A DNA stretch of 64,000 nucleotides from Saprospiraceae bacterium (GCA_020631405.1 JAHDHH010000005.1:52777-116776), one strand, 5' to 3'; positions 1 through 9,266 are shown, numbered from the stretch's first letter. The notes: a model not told the origin generated them from the letters alone. Made by a program: numbers and translations.

Positions 1-25
1 AAAAAACTTCTTGTATTTTAGTTTA

Positions 26-754
26 ATGCAAGGCCAAATACCATTTCTCAAAGACAACTTTACCTTTGTCAACTATAGCTTAGAGCATGGTATTTCTGTA
101 CTAATTTGGTTGATATTCGGGATACTTTTTATCTATGGTTCTAAGAAGTACCTCAACCAATCCCAACAAAGAATCACACTATTCATTTTTGGACTAGTAG
201 TCCTAGGTGGCCAAGTTATGAAAATCATGTGTCGATACTACCTTGGAGTATTTGACTATACAGTGGACTTGCCTTTACATCTCTGCAATATGATGCCATT
301 TGTTATCCCATTTGCACTTCTCTCTAACAAACGCTTAGTCTGGGCTATCTTATTCTTTTGGATCATGGCTGGAACATTCCAAGCATTGATATCACCTACG
401 CTTCCCCACTCCTATCCTCATTTTGAATATCACAGATACTGGATTGTACATGCTGGACTTGTCATCATTGCACTCTATCCAATATTTGTAAACAACTACA
501 GGCTGTACCTATCAGATGCTCTCTTATCAGCTATACTCCTTAATCTTCTAGGCTTATTAATGTACTTCATTGACAGGGTACTTGATGCTAACTACATGTA
601 CATGCGAGATTGGCCACCTGGTAAGACGATTTATAATATGCTAGGCCCATGGCCTTATTACAATCTTAGCTTGGAGGTAGTCATGATTGTCTTGTTTGGA
701 TTATTCCTTGTTCCTTTTGCGATTATGAGACGACGCGAGTCACACCTTGGTTAA
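26..754 (+). CDS. TIGR02206/YwaF-like integral membrane protein
   Basis: This is a polytopic inner-membrane protein with about seven hydrophobic segments and little soluble sequence. The LPLHLCNMMPF segment, the aromatic and histidine-rich stretch HFEYHRYWIVHAG and a basic C-terminal tail fit the TIGR02206 (Bacillus YwaF-like) family, whose function is not established. The reading frame is also open from a TTG at 11, but the ATG at 26 gives a normal start (MQGQIPF). A start before the window edge cannot be excluded. The next gene converges on it from the opposite strand, so it is probably the last gene of a plus-strand unit that begins outside the window. The family call is fairly secure; no role can be read from the sequence. 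Confidence 0.7.
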   Translation: MQGQIPFLKDNFTFVNYSLEHGISVLIWLIFGILFIYGSKKYLNQSQQRITLFIFGLVVLGGQVMKIMCRYYLGVFDYTVDLPLHLCNMMPFVIPFALLSNKRLVWAILFFWIMAGTFQALISPTLPHSYPHFEYHRYWIVHAGLVIIALYPIFVNNYRLYLSDALLSAILLNLLGLLMYFIDRVLDANYMYMRDWPPGKTIYNMLGPWPYYNLSLEVVMIVLFGLFLVPFAIMRRRESHLG

Positions 755-770
755 TCCGACAAGTTAGACT

Positions 771-1712
771 CTACTCTTCTTTGACAACTACGAGTTCTTC
801 TAACTGAACAGAGTATCCGCCCCAGATACCAAAACCACCCTCGATATTATCCGCAATTCGGGTATATCCGGTGAATGGACTACCTTGCCCATTGAGGCTG
901 TATTCAAACGTATTCCAAAAGTCGAAATGTGCCTGATCAATAGCACACCACTTAATAGTGACAGTATCTCCAACTGTAAAAAACCCAAACGTATTGATAT
1001 CAAAATTGTCAGAATTATCAGCTTGAGAGAGTGGAAAATTAAATTCTTGTCCATCAAACTGCACGTCATCTGTCACAGAATTAAATGGTGGCGTCAAAGT
1101 CCCAAAATCATCATCAGTGAAATACCTATAGAAGTCAACATTTTCAGAATCTTTTATATTACAGAAAAGCTGAGCTAGCGTATCGACGGGCTCTCCTGGA
1201 ATATCTCTAAACTTAAAACTATCCAACCTATTCAGTACCGGGATTGTAGTTGTGCTAGTCAACACTTCATCTTCTATTGTTACTGTCAGATCATATGATC
1301 TACCCTCTTCTCTAACCAATGCATCTGCAAGATCAACATAGATACAGATATCAACTGATATGGCATCTAAGTCCACACCAAGCTCTTCAGCTATGTCATC
1401 CTTAATAGGACCATCTGGCAAGTCAGAAAGACACAACTCCGTAAAGGCTACTTCACTCACTCCATCATCAACACTAACATTGGCGCCAGCAACAAAAAGC
1501 TCTGCATATTGCTCGGCCTTTAGCTCGTTAAAGAAAGGTATAGACTTAGTGATTAACAAGAATGTTGGATTCGTACCATCACCAGCTTCTATGTAACCTT
1601 CAATGACATACTGCTCAGCTGCATCTACGACAGGAGGATTAAATTCTTCTTGGCAGCCAATTGCGAACATCAGCGATGCCAATATGGCTATATGTTTTAA
1701 TAACGTATTCAT
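771..1712 (-). CDS. DUF4249 domain lipoprotein
   Basis: A secreted lipoprotein of 313 residues. The N-terminus is a short hydrophobic signal ending in a lipobox with Cys20 (AIGC), followed by an acidic and Pro-rich start of the mature chain. The body is beta-rich with several Cys residues, as in the DUF4249 family of Bacteroidota. DUF4249 genes usually lie directly downstream of a CarboxypepD_reg TonB-dependent receptor, and here the receptor is 36 bp upstream on the same strand. The likely role is an outer-membrane accessory protein of that receptor, by analogy with SusD-like partners; this is inference. The substrate is unknown. The family assignment rests on context and general character rather than on a catalytic motif. 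Confidence 0.75.
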   Translation of the reverse strand: MNTLLKHIAILASLMFAIGCQEEFNPPVVDAAEQYVIEGYIEAGDGTNPTFLLITKSIPFFNELKAEQYAELFVAGANVSVDDGVSEVAFTELCLSDLPDGPIKDDIAEELGVDLDAISVDICIYVDLADALVREEGRSYDLTVTIEDEVLTSTTTIPVLNRLDSFKFRDIPGEPVDTLAQLFCNIKDSENVDFYRYFTDDDFGTLTPPFNSVTDDVQFDGQEFNFPLSQADNSDNFDINTFGFFTVGDTVTIKWCAIDQAHFDFWNTFEYSLNGQGSPFTGYTRIADNIEGGFGIWGGYSVQLEELVVVKEE

Positions 1713-1748
1713 AGTATACTATTTATCCTTTGAAAAGAAGTGATTCAA

Positions 1749-4085
1749 TTAGTCTTGATTCCATTTGAAATTCCAAGTCACAGAAGGAATTATTGGGAAT
1801 ATCGTCACGCTATAAGCACTTAACGAAGTACTGGTCTCAGACACTTCTGGATCATAATAAATAAAGAACGGATTCTTCCTATTGTATAAGTTGTATACAG
1901 AGAAATTCCAGCTAGACTTAAATTTCTTTTCCTTATCCTGCTTAGGTGTATAAGTGAGTGATAGATCCATCCTATGATATGCAGGGAGCTGACTACTATT
2001 CCTAGGTCCATACAGTATATTCAGTTTATTCTCTACAAACACGAAAGATTCAGCAGCGGTAAAGAACCTACCAGTTCCATAGACGAATGCTCCGCCAAGC
2101 TCCCACTTAGGAGCAAAACTCCAATTAGCGACAATCGAGAGGTCATGCCTTCTATCATAGACTGCTGGATACCACCTACCATCTTCTATATCCGTAAAAG
2201 ATCGTTCTGTTTTAGAAAGCGTATACCCAATCCAACCCGTGAAGTCTCCGTAGTTCTTTCTTAAGAAAAACTCAGCGCCATAAGCTCTTCCAATCCCGTA
2301 TACAAACTGGTCTTCGTCCTCTGAAGATAGTGTGGGCACTTGACTATCTGTGTAATCTATCTGATTCTGCAAGTCTTTGTAGTATACCTCGATAGAAGAC
2401 TCGTAGTTGTTGTCTTTAAAGTTTTTGAAAATCCCAGCAGCATATTGTACTGCTCTCTGCGGCGCTACGATTTCAGTACTAGGCACCCACAGATCTGTAG
2501 GTAGTGTACTACTACTATTTGATGCAAGGTGGATGTATTGATTGGTAAATGTCACTGCCCCTTTTACTGACAGCGTATTATCGAGTGAGTACTTCATACT
2601 CATTCTTGGTTCTAATCCATCATAGGTCTTGACGAACTCATAGTTGCCAAACTCTTCTCCAGTTAACTTACTCGTATAAGGACCAATCTGAGAGAATATT
2701 GAATATCTCAGCCCAACATTCATACTAAACTTAGGACTGAATTTGATATCGTCCTGAACATAGATAGCCACCTCTTGTCCATACTTAGGAAGAAATGGAG
2801 AACTGAAATTTGTCTCTCCATTAGTAGCACTTGTGGTGTTAGGTGTCAGCTTATGATAGGTATAATTTACCCCATATTTGATGTTGTGCTTAGGGTTAGG
2901 AAAGTAGTCAAAGTCGAACTTCAAGTTATAATCTCTAACACCACTGAATAAATTGAATACGAAGTCAGCCTGCCCTCCATCAAACTCAAGTTCGTAGTCA
3001 TTATATATTGCTGACATATTGAAAAACAACTTGTCATTAAACAAGTGATTCCATCTTAAGGTAGCAGTCCTATTCCCATAAGGCAATCTGAAGAAAAAAT
3101 CTCTTTTAGGCTGATTGAAGTCAAGAACATCTCTTCCAAAATAGCCACTTAAGTAGAGTCTATCCTTATCACTGATCCTGTAGTTGATTTTTGCGTTAAG
3201 GTCATAAAAATAGTAATTTGTTCCCTCGAAGTCTCCGCCTTTCAGTGCTGGCTGAGCCAAGTCAAGAGCATATGTCCTCCTTCCTGATATTATAAAACTA
3301 CACTTCTCCTTTATAATTGGCCCCTCAAAAGTCAGTCTCGATGATATCAAACCTATCCCACCCTCGGCCTCATATTTCTTATCATTACCCTCTCTCATCT
3401 GGACGTCAACTACTGAAGATAGACGACCTCCATAATAAGCTGGCATACCACCTTTTATTAGGGTAGTATTTTTGATAGCATCGGCATTGAATACTGAGAA
3501 AAATCCTAGAAGGTGCCCCGTATTATAGACTACTGCTTCATCAAGTAAGACCAAATTTTGGTCAGGACCTCCTCCTCTGACGTAGAACCCAGAATTCCCT
3601 TCACCTGAGGACAATACTCCAGGGAGAAGTTGCATTGCCTTCAAGATATCCACTTCACCAAGTAATGCTGGCAGCTTTTTGATCTTTGCTACTTGGAGTT
3701 CTACAGTACCCATCTGAGTACTCTCTACATTCTTATCTTGCTCTTGCTCTGTTGCAGAGATAGTCACTTCTTGCATCATCACACCTTCTGCCATCTCTAT
3801 ATTGAGTTTGACATTCTTATCCAAGACGACATCAAATGATTGATCAGCAAAGCCAAGGTATGAAGCGGTAAACCTGTAATTACCCTCGGGCAATGTCAAG
3901 GAATAATACCCGTAGACATTCGACGATGCACCTACTTGTGGGTTATTTGTGTCATAGATATTGGCAGCAATGAGAGTCTCACCAGACACTGCATCTTTGA
4001 TATAACCACTAAGTGTATAGGTCTCTTGCGCTTGTAAACTTAGACTAAAAACCAAGACGGCAAGGATGCTGAATACTTTATACAT
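1749..4085 (-). CDS. TonB-dependent receptor with CarboxypepD_reg-like domain
   Basis: An outer-membrane TonB-dependent receptor of 778 residues. The frame is open to 4127, but the Met at 4085 gives a classic signal peptide (MYKVFSILAVLVFSLSLQAQ), so that start is preferred. Residues ~20-105 form a carboxypeptidase-regulatory-like beta sandwich. The plug follows (~120-235, with FYVRGGGPDQNLVLLDEAVVYN-type sequence) and the rest is a 22-strand barrel rich in aromatic residues. It is smaller than SusC and lacks a SusD partner; the downstream DUF4249 lipoprotein is its usual companion. The substrate cannot be inferred. Such pairs are widespread in Bacteroidota and may handle peptides or other oligomers. 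Confidence 0.88.
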   Translation of the reverse strand: MYKVFSILAVLVFSLSLQAQETYTLSGYIKDAVSGETLIAANIYDTNNPQVGASSNVYGYYSLTLPEGNYRFTASYLGFADQSFDVVLDKNVKLNIEMAEGVMMQEVTISATEQEQDKNVESTQMGTVELQVAKIKKLPALLGEVDILKAMQLLPGVLSSGEGNSGFYVRGGGPDQNLVLLDEAVVYNTGHLLGFFSVFNADAIKNTTLIKGGMPAYYGGRLSSVVDVQMREGNDKKYEAEGGIGLISSRLTFEGPIIKEKCSFIISGRRTYALDLAQPALKGGDFEGTNYYFYDLNAKINYRISDKDRLYLSGYFGRDVLDFNQPKRDFFFRLPYGNRTATLRWNHLFNDKLFFNMSAIYNDYELEFDGGQADFVFNLFSGVRDYNLKFDFDYFPNPKHNIKYGVNYTYHKLTPNTTSATNGETNFSSPFLPKYGQEVAIYVQDDIKFSPKFSMNVGLRYSIFSQIGPYTSKLTGEEFGNYEFVKTYDGLEPRMSMKYSLDNTLSVKGAVTFTNQYIHLASNSSSTLPTDLWVPSTEIVAPQRAVQYAAGIFKNFKDNNYESSIEVYYKDLQNQIDYTDSQVPTLSSEDEDQFVYGIGRAYGAEFFLRKNYGDFTGWIGYTLSKTERSFTDIEDGRWYPAVYDRRHDLSIVANWSFAPKWELGGAFVYGTGRFFTAAESFVFVENKLNILYGPRNSSQLPAYHRMDLSLTYTPKQDKEKKFKSSWNFSVYNLYNRKNPFFIYYDPEVSETSTSLSAYSVTIFPIIPSVTWNFKWNQD

Positions 4086-4274
4086 TATGAATCTTTTAAA
4101 TATTGCCACAATATTACTCATTGACAATTACATAATCTCCAATCTTAGAGTAATGTTCATAGATAATAGACTAATCTTTAATTAATACATATAACCAAAT
4201 ACTGAGGAAATTCTTCTTGATTGGTGGAAGCTCTTGAAGCATTAGGCTACATAGAACGTATCAGTTTAAGAGAT

Positions 4275-5054
4275 TTACATACTCACAGGCTTAAGTTGAG
4301 CCCCTTGACTTTTTAATAAGTGAATGATGCCTTTCTCTCCACTGAGGTGTGCAGCACCAAAAGTATAGACAGATGGAATGTCCAATGTCTTCAAAATTGT
4401 ATCGGCCATTCTTCGATTTCTCGAATAGAGTAACAAGCTTCTGAGGCCACCAATATCCTTCTTAGAGGCAGCATAAAGCTTATGGATATGTTGTTCTTCG
4501 TAATGTTTAGACAAGTACTCTACCCTCTTTTTTGATTGGTTTGGCATTTTCAAAAATGCTGCGAGTTGTTGGTATTGGTAGGAAAGTGAGATGCCTGACA
4601 GTGTTTCCATTTGCTGATCAACCGTCTCCAATCCGACAACCTCTCTATTGTTGGCTTTAGCAAAATCCCATAGATAGCCGTCAAGAGGAAGTTTGTTTGA
4701 TTTTGGAAGGAGTGAAACTTGTAGATTGTTATAGATATAAAAAGGAATGAATCTCTTGAAGTCATCTAGATTTACTCCAAAGTGCTTTGCTACTCTGATT
4801 TTCCACTTGGCATATTTCTTTATACCTACAGCATCTATCAGTGTCAAATTATTTGGCAACAAATAGTGTTGAGAAAGTTCGGCATTATTTCTAAGCCCAT
4901 CAATGTCAGTTTCACCGTAAAATCTAAGCTTAGTTAGGATTACCTCTTTTATCTGGTCAACGAAGGTATAAGCACTATCATTCTGCAAGTGCATGGTACC
5001 ATAAAGATATGAGATGGAGCCACTCTTTCCTGTCAACTCCCAAAGCAAGCTCAT
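4275..5054 (-). CDS. TraB/GumN family protein
   Basis: A 259-residue protein of the TraB/GumN (PrgY) family. It begins with LLWELTGKSGSISYLYGTMH and ends with VYTFGAAHLSGEKGIIHLLKSQG; these are the two conserved GTxH and GAxHL motifs of the family, proposed to form a metal-dependent, erythromycin-esterase-like fold. No signal peptide is evident, whereas many family members carry one, so a further upstream start was considered; the upstream gene ends only 9 bp away. It follows an Lrp-type regulator with 9 bp spacing and is probably cotranscribed with it. The function in bacteria is not known in detail. Confidence 0.78.
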   Translation of the reverse strand: MSLLWELTGKSGSISYLYGTMHLQNDSAYTFVDQIKEVILTKLRFYGETDIDGLRNNAELSQHYLLPNNLTLIDAVGIKKYAKWKIRVAKHFGVNLDDFKRFIPFYIYNNLQVSLLPKSNKLPLDGYLWDFAKANNREVVGLETVDQQMETLSGISLSYQYQQLAAFLKMPNQSKKRVEYLSKHYEEQHIHKLYAASKKDIGGLRSLLLYSRNRRMADTILKTLDIPSVYTFGAAHLSGEKGIIHLLKSQGAQLKPVSM

Positions 5055-5063
5055 ATCTTGGTG

Positions 5064-5543
5064 TTATTTTGGGTCGTACTCGTAAGGAAGTACCTTTGTT
5101 TTCTTAATCTTATTCAGGCTCATCAAGGTCTTCAATCTCTCTACCTCTTCGATTACTGAAAGTTGCTTGAACAATAGATTCTCATATGAAGGCAAGTCAG
5201 AGCATACTATCTTCAGTAAAAAATCAGCATCACCAGTAATGATGTAGCACTCTGTGATTTCTCTGATATTTTCTATCTTCTTGACAAAATTATCGAATGC
5301 ATTATCCTTATTCCATGCTAGTGATACTAACACGAATGATTGCACATTTAGCCCAAGAGCTGTTGCATTGACTTTGGCGTGATATGACTCAATGATGTTT
5401 GAACTTTCCAACTTTCTCACCCTTTCTAATGTCGGTGCTGGACTCAGATTGATTCTTTTAGATAGCTCGAGGTTAGTTATTTTACTATTCTCTTGCAGTA
5501 ATTCAATAATTCTAAGATCAGTCTTGTCTAATTTGTCTACCAT
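5064..5543 (-). CDS. Lrp/AsnC family transcriptional regulator
   Basis: A 159-residue regulator with the two domains of the Lrp/AsnC family. Residues ~3-55 form a helix-turn-helix (DKTDLRIIELLQENSKITN, then ELSKRINLSPAPTLERV), and residues ~65-150 form the RAM/AsnC ligand-binding domain with the segment ITECYIITGDADFLLKI. It lies directly downstream of glutamate dehydrogenase, separated from it by a terminator hairpin, and 9 bp upstream of the TraB gene. Amino-acid-responsive control of the neighbouring gdh gene is plausible for this family, but that is inference from location only. Confidence 0.9.
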   Translation of the reverse strand: MVDKLDKTDLRIIELLQENSKITNLELSKRINLSPAPTLERVRKLESSNIIESYHAKVNATALGLNVQSFVLVSLAWNKDNAFDNFVKKIENIREITECYIITGDADFLLKIVCSDLPSYENLLFKQLSVIEEVERLKTLMSLNKIKKTKVLPYEYDPK

Positions 5544-5571
5544 GTCTAATTGGATCGTTTAATATTACATG

Positions 5572-5608
5572 AAAAATGCTAGCTCTTGAACAATTCGCCA
5601 AGAGCTAG
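5572..5608 (-). terminator. Intrinsic terminator after gdh
   Basis: Perfect 10-bp arms CTAGCTCTTG (5579-5588) and CAAGAGCTAG (5599-5608) enclose a 10-nt loop. On the minus strand the stem is followed by a short T run (plus-strand A run 5572-5576), 15 bp after the gdh stop. On the plus strand it is followed by TTTTTTATT, so it could act in both directions. Confidence 0.75.
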
Positions 5609-5622
5609 TTTTTTATTACTTA

Positions 5623-7035
5623 TTATGGGAATATACCAAGCGTCATATAGTCACTAGCCACTTTATCGAGTGCTGTGATAAAGGCTGCAGTTCTATAATC
5701 GTGTACATTCTTCTTTCTTTTATAGTTATCTCTTATCTGGTGAAATGCAGTAATCATAGTCTCTTCTAAACCCGACCTTACTAAATCTACTTCATCTGCA
5801 CCCTTGGTTAGAAACGTTCTCTCCTTTTGTGAAATAGTCTTTCCTGTCATCTTTAGTACTAAATCTACCAGGTTAGAATAGGCATTTTGGTCAAATCTCT
5901 TTTCCATTCTTCCAAACCTGATATGACTCAAGTTTTTTAACCATTCGAAATAAGAGACTGTTACACCACCTGCATTAAGGTACATGTCAGGTAAAACCAC
6001 AACTCCCATTTTCAATAGAATATCTTCTGCATCAGCAGTGACAGGTCCATTTGCCGCTTCGCAAATGATTTTTGCCTTGATCTTTTTGGCATTATTCTTA
6101 TGGATTTGGCTTTCTAGTGCTGCTGGTACTAAGATGTCGCATTCTATACTGACCCAGTCGTCTCTATCCATGGCTGTTGAATCTGGAAATCCAAGAATTC
6201 CGCCATTCGCAGCTTTATACTTAAGCAATTTAGCTATATCGATTCCATCCTTGTTATAGATAGTACCGTCAATTTCAGATACTCCGATTACCTTAGCACC
6301 ACCTTCTTCAATAGAGATTAGCCCAGTGTAACTTCCCACATTTCCAAGACCTTGGATAACCATAGTCTTACCCTCCATACCTACATCTAATCCTATTGCC
6401 TTAGTCTCATCTTTCAATGACAAAAACTCTCTCAATCCGTAGAAAACACCTCTCCCTGTTGCCTCTGTTCTTCCTTTGATTCCACTTGTATTAGTTGGCT
6501 TACCTGTGACACATGCTGCTGAATCAAGTTCGCCATTCTTCAGCTGTTGGTAGGTATCTAGAATCCATGCCATTTCTCGTGGACCTGTACCATAATCTGG
6601 TGCAGGCACATCAATTCCAGGTCCGATGAAATTCTTTCTGACTAGCTCAACAGTATACCTCCTGGTAATTTTTTCCAATTGATCTACGGTATACTTTCTA
6701 GTACTTATTTTGACTCCTCCCTTAGCTCCTCCAAAAGGCACGTCAACTAATGCACACTTGTAGGTCATTAGCGCAGCAAGAGCTTCTACTTCGTGTTGAT
6801 CTACTAAGTGACTAAATCTAATTCCACCTTTAGTAGGGAGTCTATGATGACTATGCTGCACTCTGAAGGCTTCAATAACCTCGTACTTATTCCCAAACTT
6901 AACTGGGAATTGCATCTTGTACACAGCGTTACTGACTTTGATTTGCTCGAGTAACCCTGCTGGGTACTTAGTCAATGCTGCTGCTTTATCAAAATTTCTT
7001 GAAACACTTTCAAAAAATGATGCCTGTTTATTCAT
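5623..7035 (-). CDS. gdhA: Glu/Leu/Phe/Val family dehydrogenase (glutamate dehydrogenase)
   Basis: A cytoplasmic 470-residue amino-acid dehydrogenase that interconverts glutamate and 2-oxoglutarate plus ammonia. The N-terminal dimerisation and substrate domain carries the signature PFGGAKGGVK with the catalytic Lys, and THKGGIRFS-type sequence (LPTKGGIRFSHLVD). A Rossmann domain follows with VIQGLGNVGSYTG as the dinucleotide loop. Length and motifs fit the non-hexameric-type Glu dehydrogenase common in Bacteroidota. The 5' end overlaps the ccmD-like gene by 8 bp, so the two are probably cotranscribed. An Lrp/AsnC regulator follows. The substrate could in principle be another amino acid, since the family also includes Leu and Phe enzymes, but glutamate is most likely. 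Confidence 0.9.
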   Translation of the reverse strand: MNKQASFFESVSRNFDKAAALTKYPAGLLEQIKVSNAVYKMQFPVKFGNKYEVIEAFRVQHSHHRLPTKGGIRFSHLVDQHEVEALAALMTYKCALVDVPFGGAKGGVKISTRKYTVDQLEKITRRYTVELVRKNFIGPGIDVPAPDYGTGPREMAWILDTYQQLKNGELDSAACVTGKPTNTSGIKGRTEATGRGVFYGLREFLSLKDETKAIGLDVGMEGKTMVIQGLGNVGSYTGLISIEEGGAKVIGVSEIDGTIYNKDGIDIAKLLKYKAANGGILGFPDSTAMDRDDWVSIECDILVPAALESQIHKNNAKKIKAKIICEAANGPVTADAEDILLKMGVVVLPDMYLNAGGVTVSYFEWLKNLSHIRFGRMEKRFDQNAYSNLVDLVLKMTGKTISQKERTFLTKGADEVDLVRSGLEETMITAFHQIRDNYKRKKNVHDYRTAAFITALDKVASDYMTLGIFP

Positions 7036-7255
7036 TGTCTTTAAGTTGTTGCTCTAATTTACCAACCTTCCGGTCAAGCCTAATCAAATAAAATACTATA
7101 GCAAGAAATACAATGAGTATTACTGCCACGACAGAGTATATCTTACCTGTACTTCTCAAAAAATCAGAAGACTGACCCCAAATAAGTATTGGAAGGATGG
7201 TAATTAGAATGGTTAGATAAATAGTTCTCAAGATAAATAGATAGTTATAGTTCAA
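7028..7255 (-). CDS. ccmD: CcmD family small membrane protein
   Basis: A 75-residue protein with two hydrophobic segments. The second (YSVVAVILIVFLAIVFYLI) is followed by the basic/amphipathic tail RLDRKVGKLEQQLKDNE, the hallmark of CcmD-family proteins that stabilise the heme-handling CcmC complex. The predicted start is a TTG at 7255; no ATG lies between it and the upstream in-frame stop, so the exact start is uncertain. It sits 162 bp downstream of ccmC, and its end overlaps gdh by 8 bp, which couples a cytochrome biogenesis gene to an amino-acid dehydrogenase. The call rests on size, topology and neighbours ccmB-ccmC. Confidence 0.7.
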   Translation of the reverse strand: MNYNYLFILRTIYLTILITILPILIWGQSSDFLRSTGKIYSVVAVILIVFLAIVFYLIRLDRKVGKLEQQLKDNE

Positions 7256-7371
7256 TGATTCAATTAGACTAACAATATTCTACTCTAAGCAATAATTACA
7301 AACTTTGAATTGGCAATATTGAATATTCATAGTAAATAAGACTACAAAAACGCCTAACTGCAAATCTTTCC

Positions 7372-7379
7372 CAAATGTA
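7372..7379 (-). promoter_or_regulatory. Candidate -7 promoter box for ccmD-gdh
   Basis: The minus strand reads TACATTTG, an exact match to the Bacteroidota -7 consensus TAnnTTTG, in the 162-bp gap between ccmC and ccmD, about 117 bp upstream of the ccmD start. No clear -33 TTG was found at the right distance, so this is tentative. Confidence 0.35.
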
Positions 7380-7417
7380 TAAAACGTTATTTTTATTTTC
7401 AGTAGTATTCAAGAAAT

Positions 7418-8461
7418 TTATTCTTCAATCCACCTTTCTTTCAATATATAAATACGATATGTCAAAGTAGACATCCAAACTCCAAGTAATGTGAGACCAA
7501 TGATAGCGGGGTAAAACACAGCTCTAAGTGTGTTATCCATGTCTTCATCACCTAATGCAGGGTTTCCACCATTTCCAGGATGCAGACTATCTGTCATCCT
7601 AGGCACAATCATAATCAATGGAATCAACATACAAAAAGCAAAGATATTGTAAGAAGACGCAACCCTAGCCCTAGTGTCAACATCGCCAATAGAATTACGC
7701 AAAATGAGATATGCTAGGTAAATTAGTATTGCTATTGCAGACATATTCAACTTGACATCACTAGTCCAAAAAGCTCCCCAGGTATACTTTGCCCAAACTG
7801 AACCAGTCGCCAAGCCAACCACTCCGAATAGAATACCAACTCGAGTAAATGAAACAGCCACAGCATCATTGTGAAGAGAGCTGTTCCTTAAGTACTTAAT
7901 ACTGTAGATTAGACCAACAATAAACATAACCAACATAGCAAACCAAATAGCCACATGAAAAAATGTATTTCTTACTGTCTCATGTAATATATTTCTGAAT
8001 GGAAATTTGAAACCGGTTGAGGGATAAAGTTTAGCTATTTCAAATGTCTGCCAAACAGAGTCATTTGTAATTGGCTTTGAGGATTCTTGAAACACCACAG
8101 CAGCAGGCAAAATGGACGAACCATCTATCTCATTGTTCATAATGAGAGTTAAAGACTCTCTTGGCTGGTAAGACTTTGCTGGCATGTCAAACGTCAGTAA
8201 AGCCGTAGTCTCTGAGCCTACATCAACCTTACTTGATCCAACTACTTCTTGTTTGCCATTCTTCAAAAATGCTGTGATATGCTTAGCTGTAGAGAAATGA
8301 GTGTTATAACCTTCTACTTCTAGTATTAACTGCTGACCTGCTTCTGTCTTTAGTGGAAAGGACGAAAGTATTCCGGACTTCAATGGAACAAGCATGCCTA
8401 CAATAATCACATATACCAAAATCAACACACCAAGAATTTTCCACCAATATTGTCTGATCAT
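7418..8461 (-). CDS. ccmC: CcmC-type heme transporter/CcsA-family cytochrome c assembly protein
   Basis: An integral membrane protein of 347 residues that presents heme for cytochrome c maturation. The tryptophan-rich signature WAKYTWGAFWTSD lies around residues 223-235, flanked by His residues in HETVRNTFFHVAIWF and in DSLHPGNGG, the expected external heme ligands. About six membrane segments are visible. It is roughly 100 residues longer than typical CcmC: between the first membrane helix and the first ligand region there is an extracytoplasmic stretch (~residues 30-150) that looks like a beta-rich domain. It is followed 10 bp from ccmB's end, forming a ccmB-ccmC unit; ccmA is not in the window. 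Confidence 0.88.
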   Translation of the reverse strand: MIRQYWWKILGVLILVYVIIVGMLVPLKSGILSSFPLKTEAGQQLILEVEGYNTHFSTAKHITAFLKNGKQEVVGSSKVDVGSETTALLTFDMPAKSYQPRESLTLIMNNEIDGSSILPAAVVFQESSKPITNDSVWQTFEIAKLYPSTGFKFPFRNILHETVRNTFFHVAIWFAMLVMFIVGLIYSIKYLRNSSLHNDAVAVSFTRVGILFGVVGLATGSVWAKYTWGAFWTSDVKLNMSAIAILIYLAYLILRNSIGDVDTRARVASSYNIFAFCMLIPLIMIVPRMTDSLHPGNGGNPALGDEDMDNTLRAVFYPAIIGLTLLGVWMSTLTYRIYILKERWIEE

Positions 8462-8471
8462 AATTGCAAAT

Positions 8472-9125
8472 TTAAGCCTTCCACAAGGTTGGCAATAATA
8501 CTAGAGATATTCCTACTGAAAATAATGCTATCGCAAGCATTAACACTAAGTCGCTACCAATACTCGTATCACTAATTAACCCCAAAGACACCACACTAAC
8601 CTTCACGCCTAGTAACAGAAATGGAAGTGTAATTGGCATAGCTAATACAGTAGACAACATATGGCTATTTTCTACAGAGGCAGTTAGGAAAGAGACAAAG
8701 CTCAATATTGTACACAGCCCAATAGTAGCGAGTAACACTCCTAATCCAAACAAACCAAGATCATCAATAGGGTTCCCAAAAAACACCGTCATTACTCCCA
8801 ATAACACCAATGCAAGACACATGTTTAACCCAAATTGATACAACCACTTTCCGATAGCATACGCTACCCCATCATGATAGGTGTATTGAGCAAGTCTACT
8901 TGATGACCTGCCACTTTGAAAAGCTTGCAAAGCCATATTGATAATGCTGAACAAGTACAATATCCAAAACAATGCGACCCAACCTACTCCGTGAATAGTC
9001 ACAAAGCACTTTTGTGAGATGAGGGTAGAACCTATTAAAAATAGTAGCACAGAACCTACAGTGGATAGATTTCTCATATCCACCTTCATTTCTTTAGCAC
9101 ATACACAAAGGATCTCAGTAAGCAT
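8472..9125 (-). CDS. ccmB: Heme exporter protein CcmB
   Basis: A 217-residue inner-membrane protein with six hydrophobic helices and almost no loops, matching the CcmB permease of the CcmAB ABC transporter that releases holo-CcmE during cytochrome c maturation. Motifs such as FWILYLFSIINMALQAFQSGRSS and the GVGWVALFWI helix fit the family. It is the first gene of the minus-strand ccmB-ccmC pair, with a 10-bp gap to ccmC. The ATPase partner ccmA is not adjacent and must be encoded elsewhere. The diverging amidase gene begins 141 bp away on the other strand. Confidence 0.88.
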   Translation of the reverse strand: MLTEILCVCAKEMKVDMRNLSTVGSVLLFLIGSTLISQKCFVTIHGVGWVALFWILYLFSIINMALQAFQSGRSSSRLAQYTYHDGVAYAIGKWLYQFGLNMCLALVLLGVMTVFFGNPIDDLGLFGLGVLLATIGLCTILSFVSFLTASVENSHMLSTVLAMPITLPFLLLGVKVSVVSLGLISDTSIGSDLVLMLAIALFSVGISLVLLPTLWKA

Positions 9126-9266
9126 GACTGCAAAAATACATATAAAATGAAGTCACTATGCTAAAATATTAGCATTTCGAACCCAATGCGTTAACAAACT
9201 GATAAACAGCTATCATATTACATATTTTCTTAATATATTAGTGGCGTTAATTAAGAAAACTACGAT

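Noticed and set aside
11..25. TTG start for the first gene
   Set aside because: The ATG at 26 gives a normal start; the extra five residues add nothing recognisable.
885..1178. 97-codon plus-strand open frame
   Set aside because: It lies wholly inside the DUF4249 gene on the other strand and has no recognisable protein features.
9126..9138. TATTTTTG box 5 bp before the ccmB start
   Set aside because: It fits TAnnTTTG but is too close to the ATG for a normal leader, and such boxes are expected by chance in AT-rich DNA.
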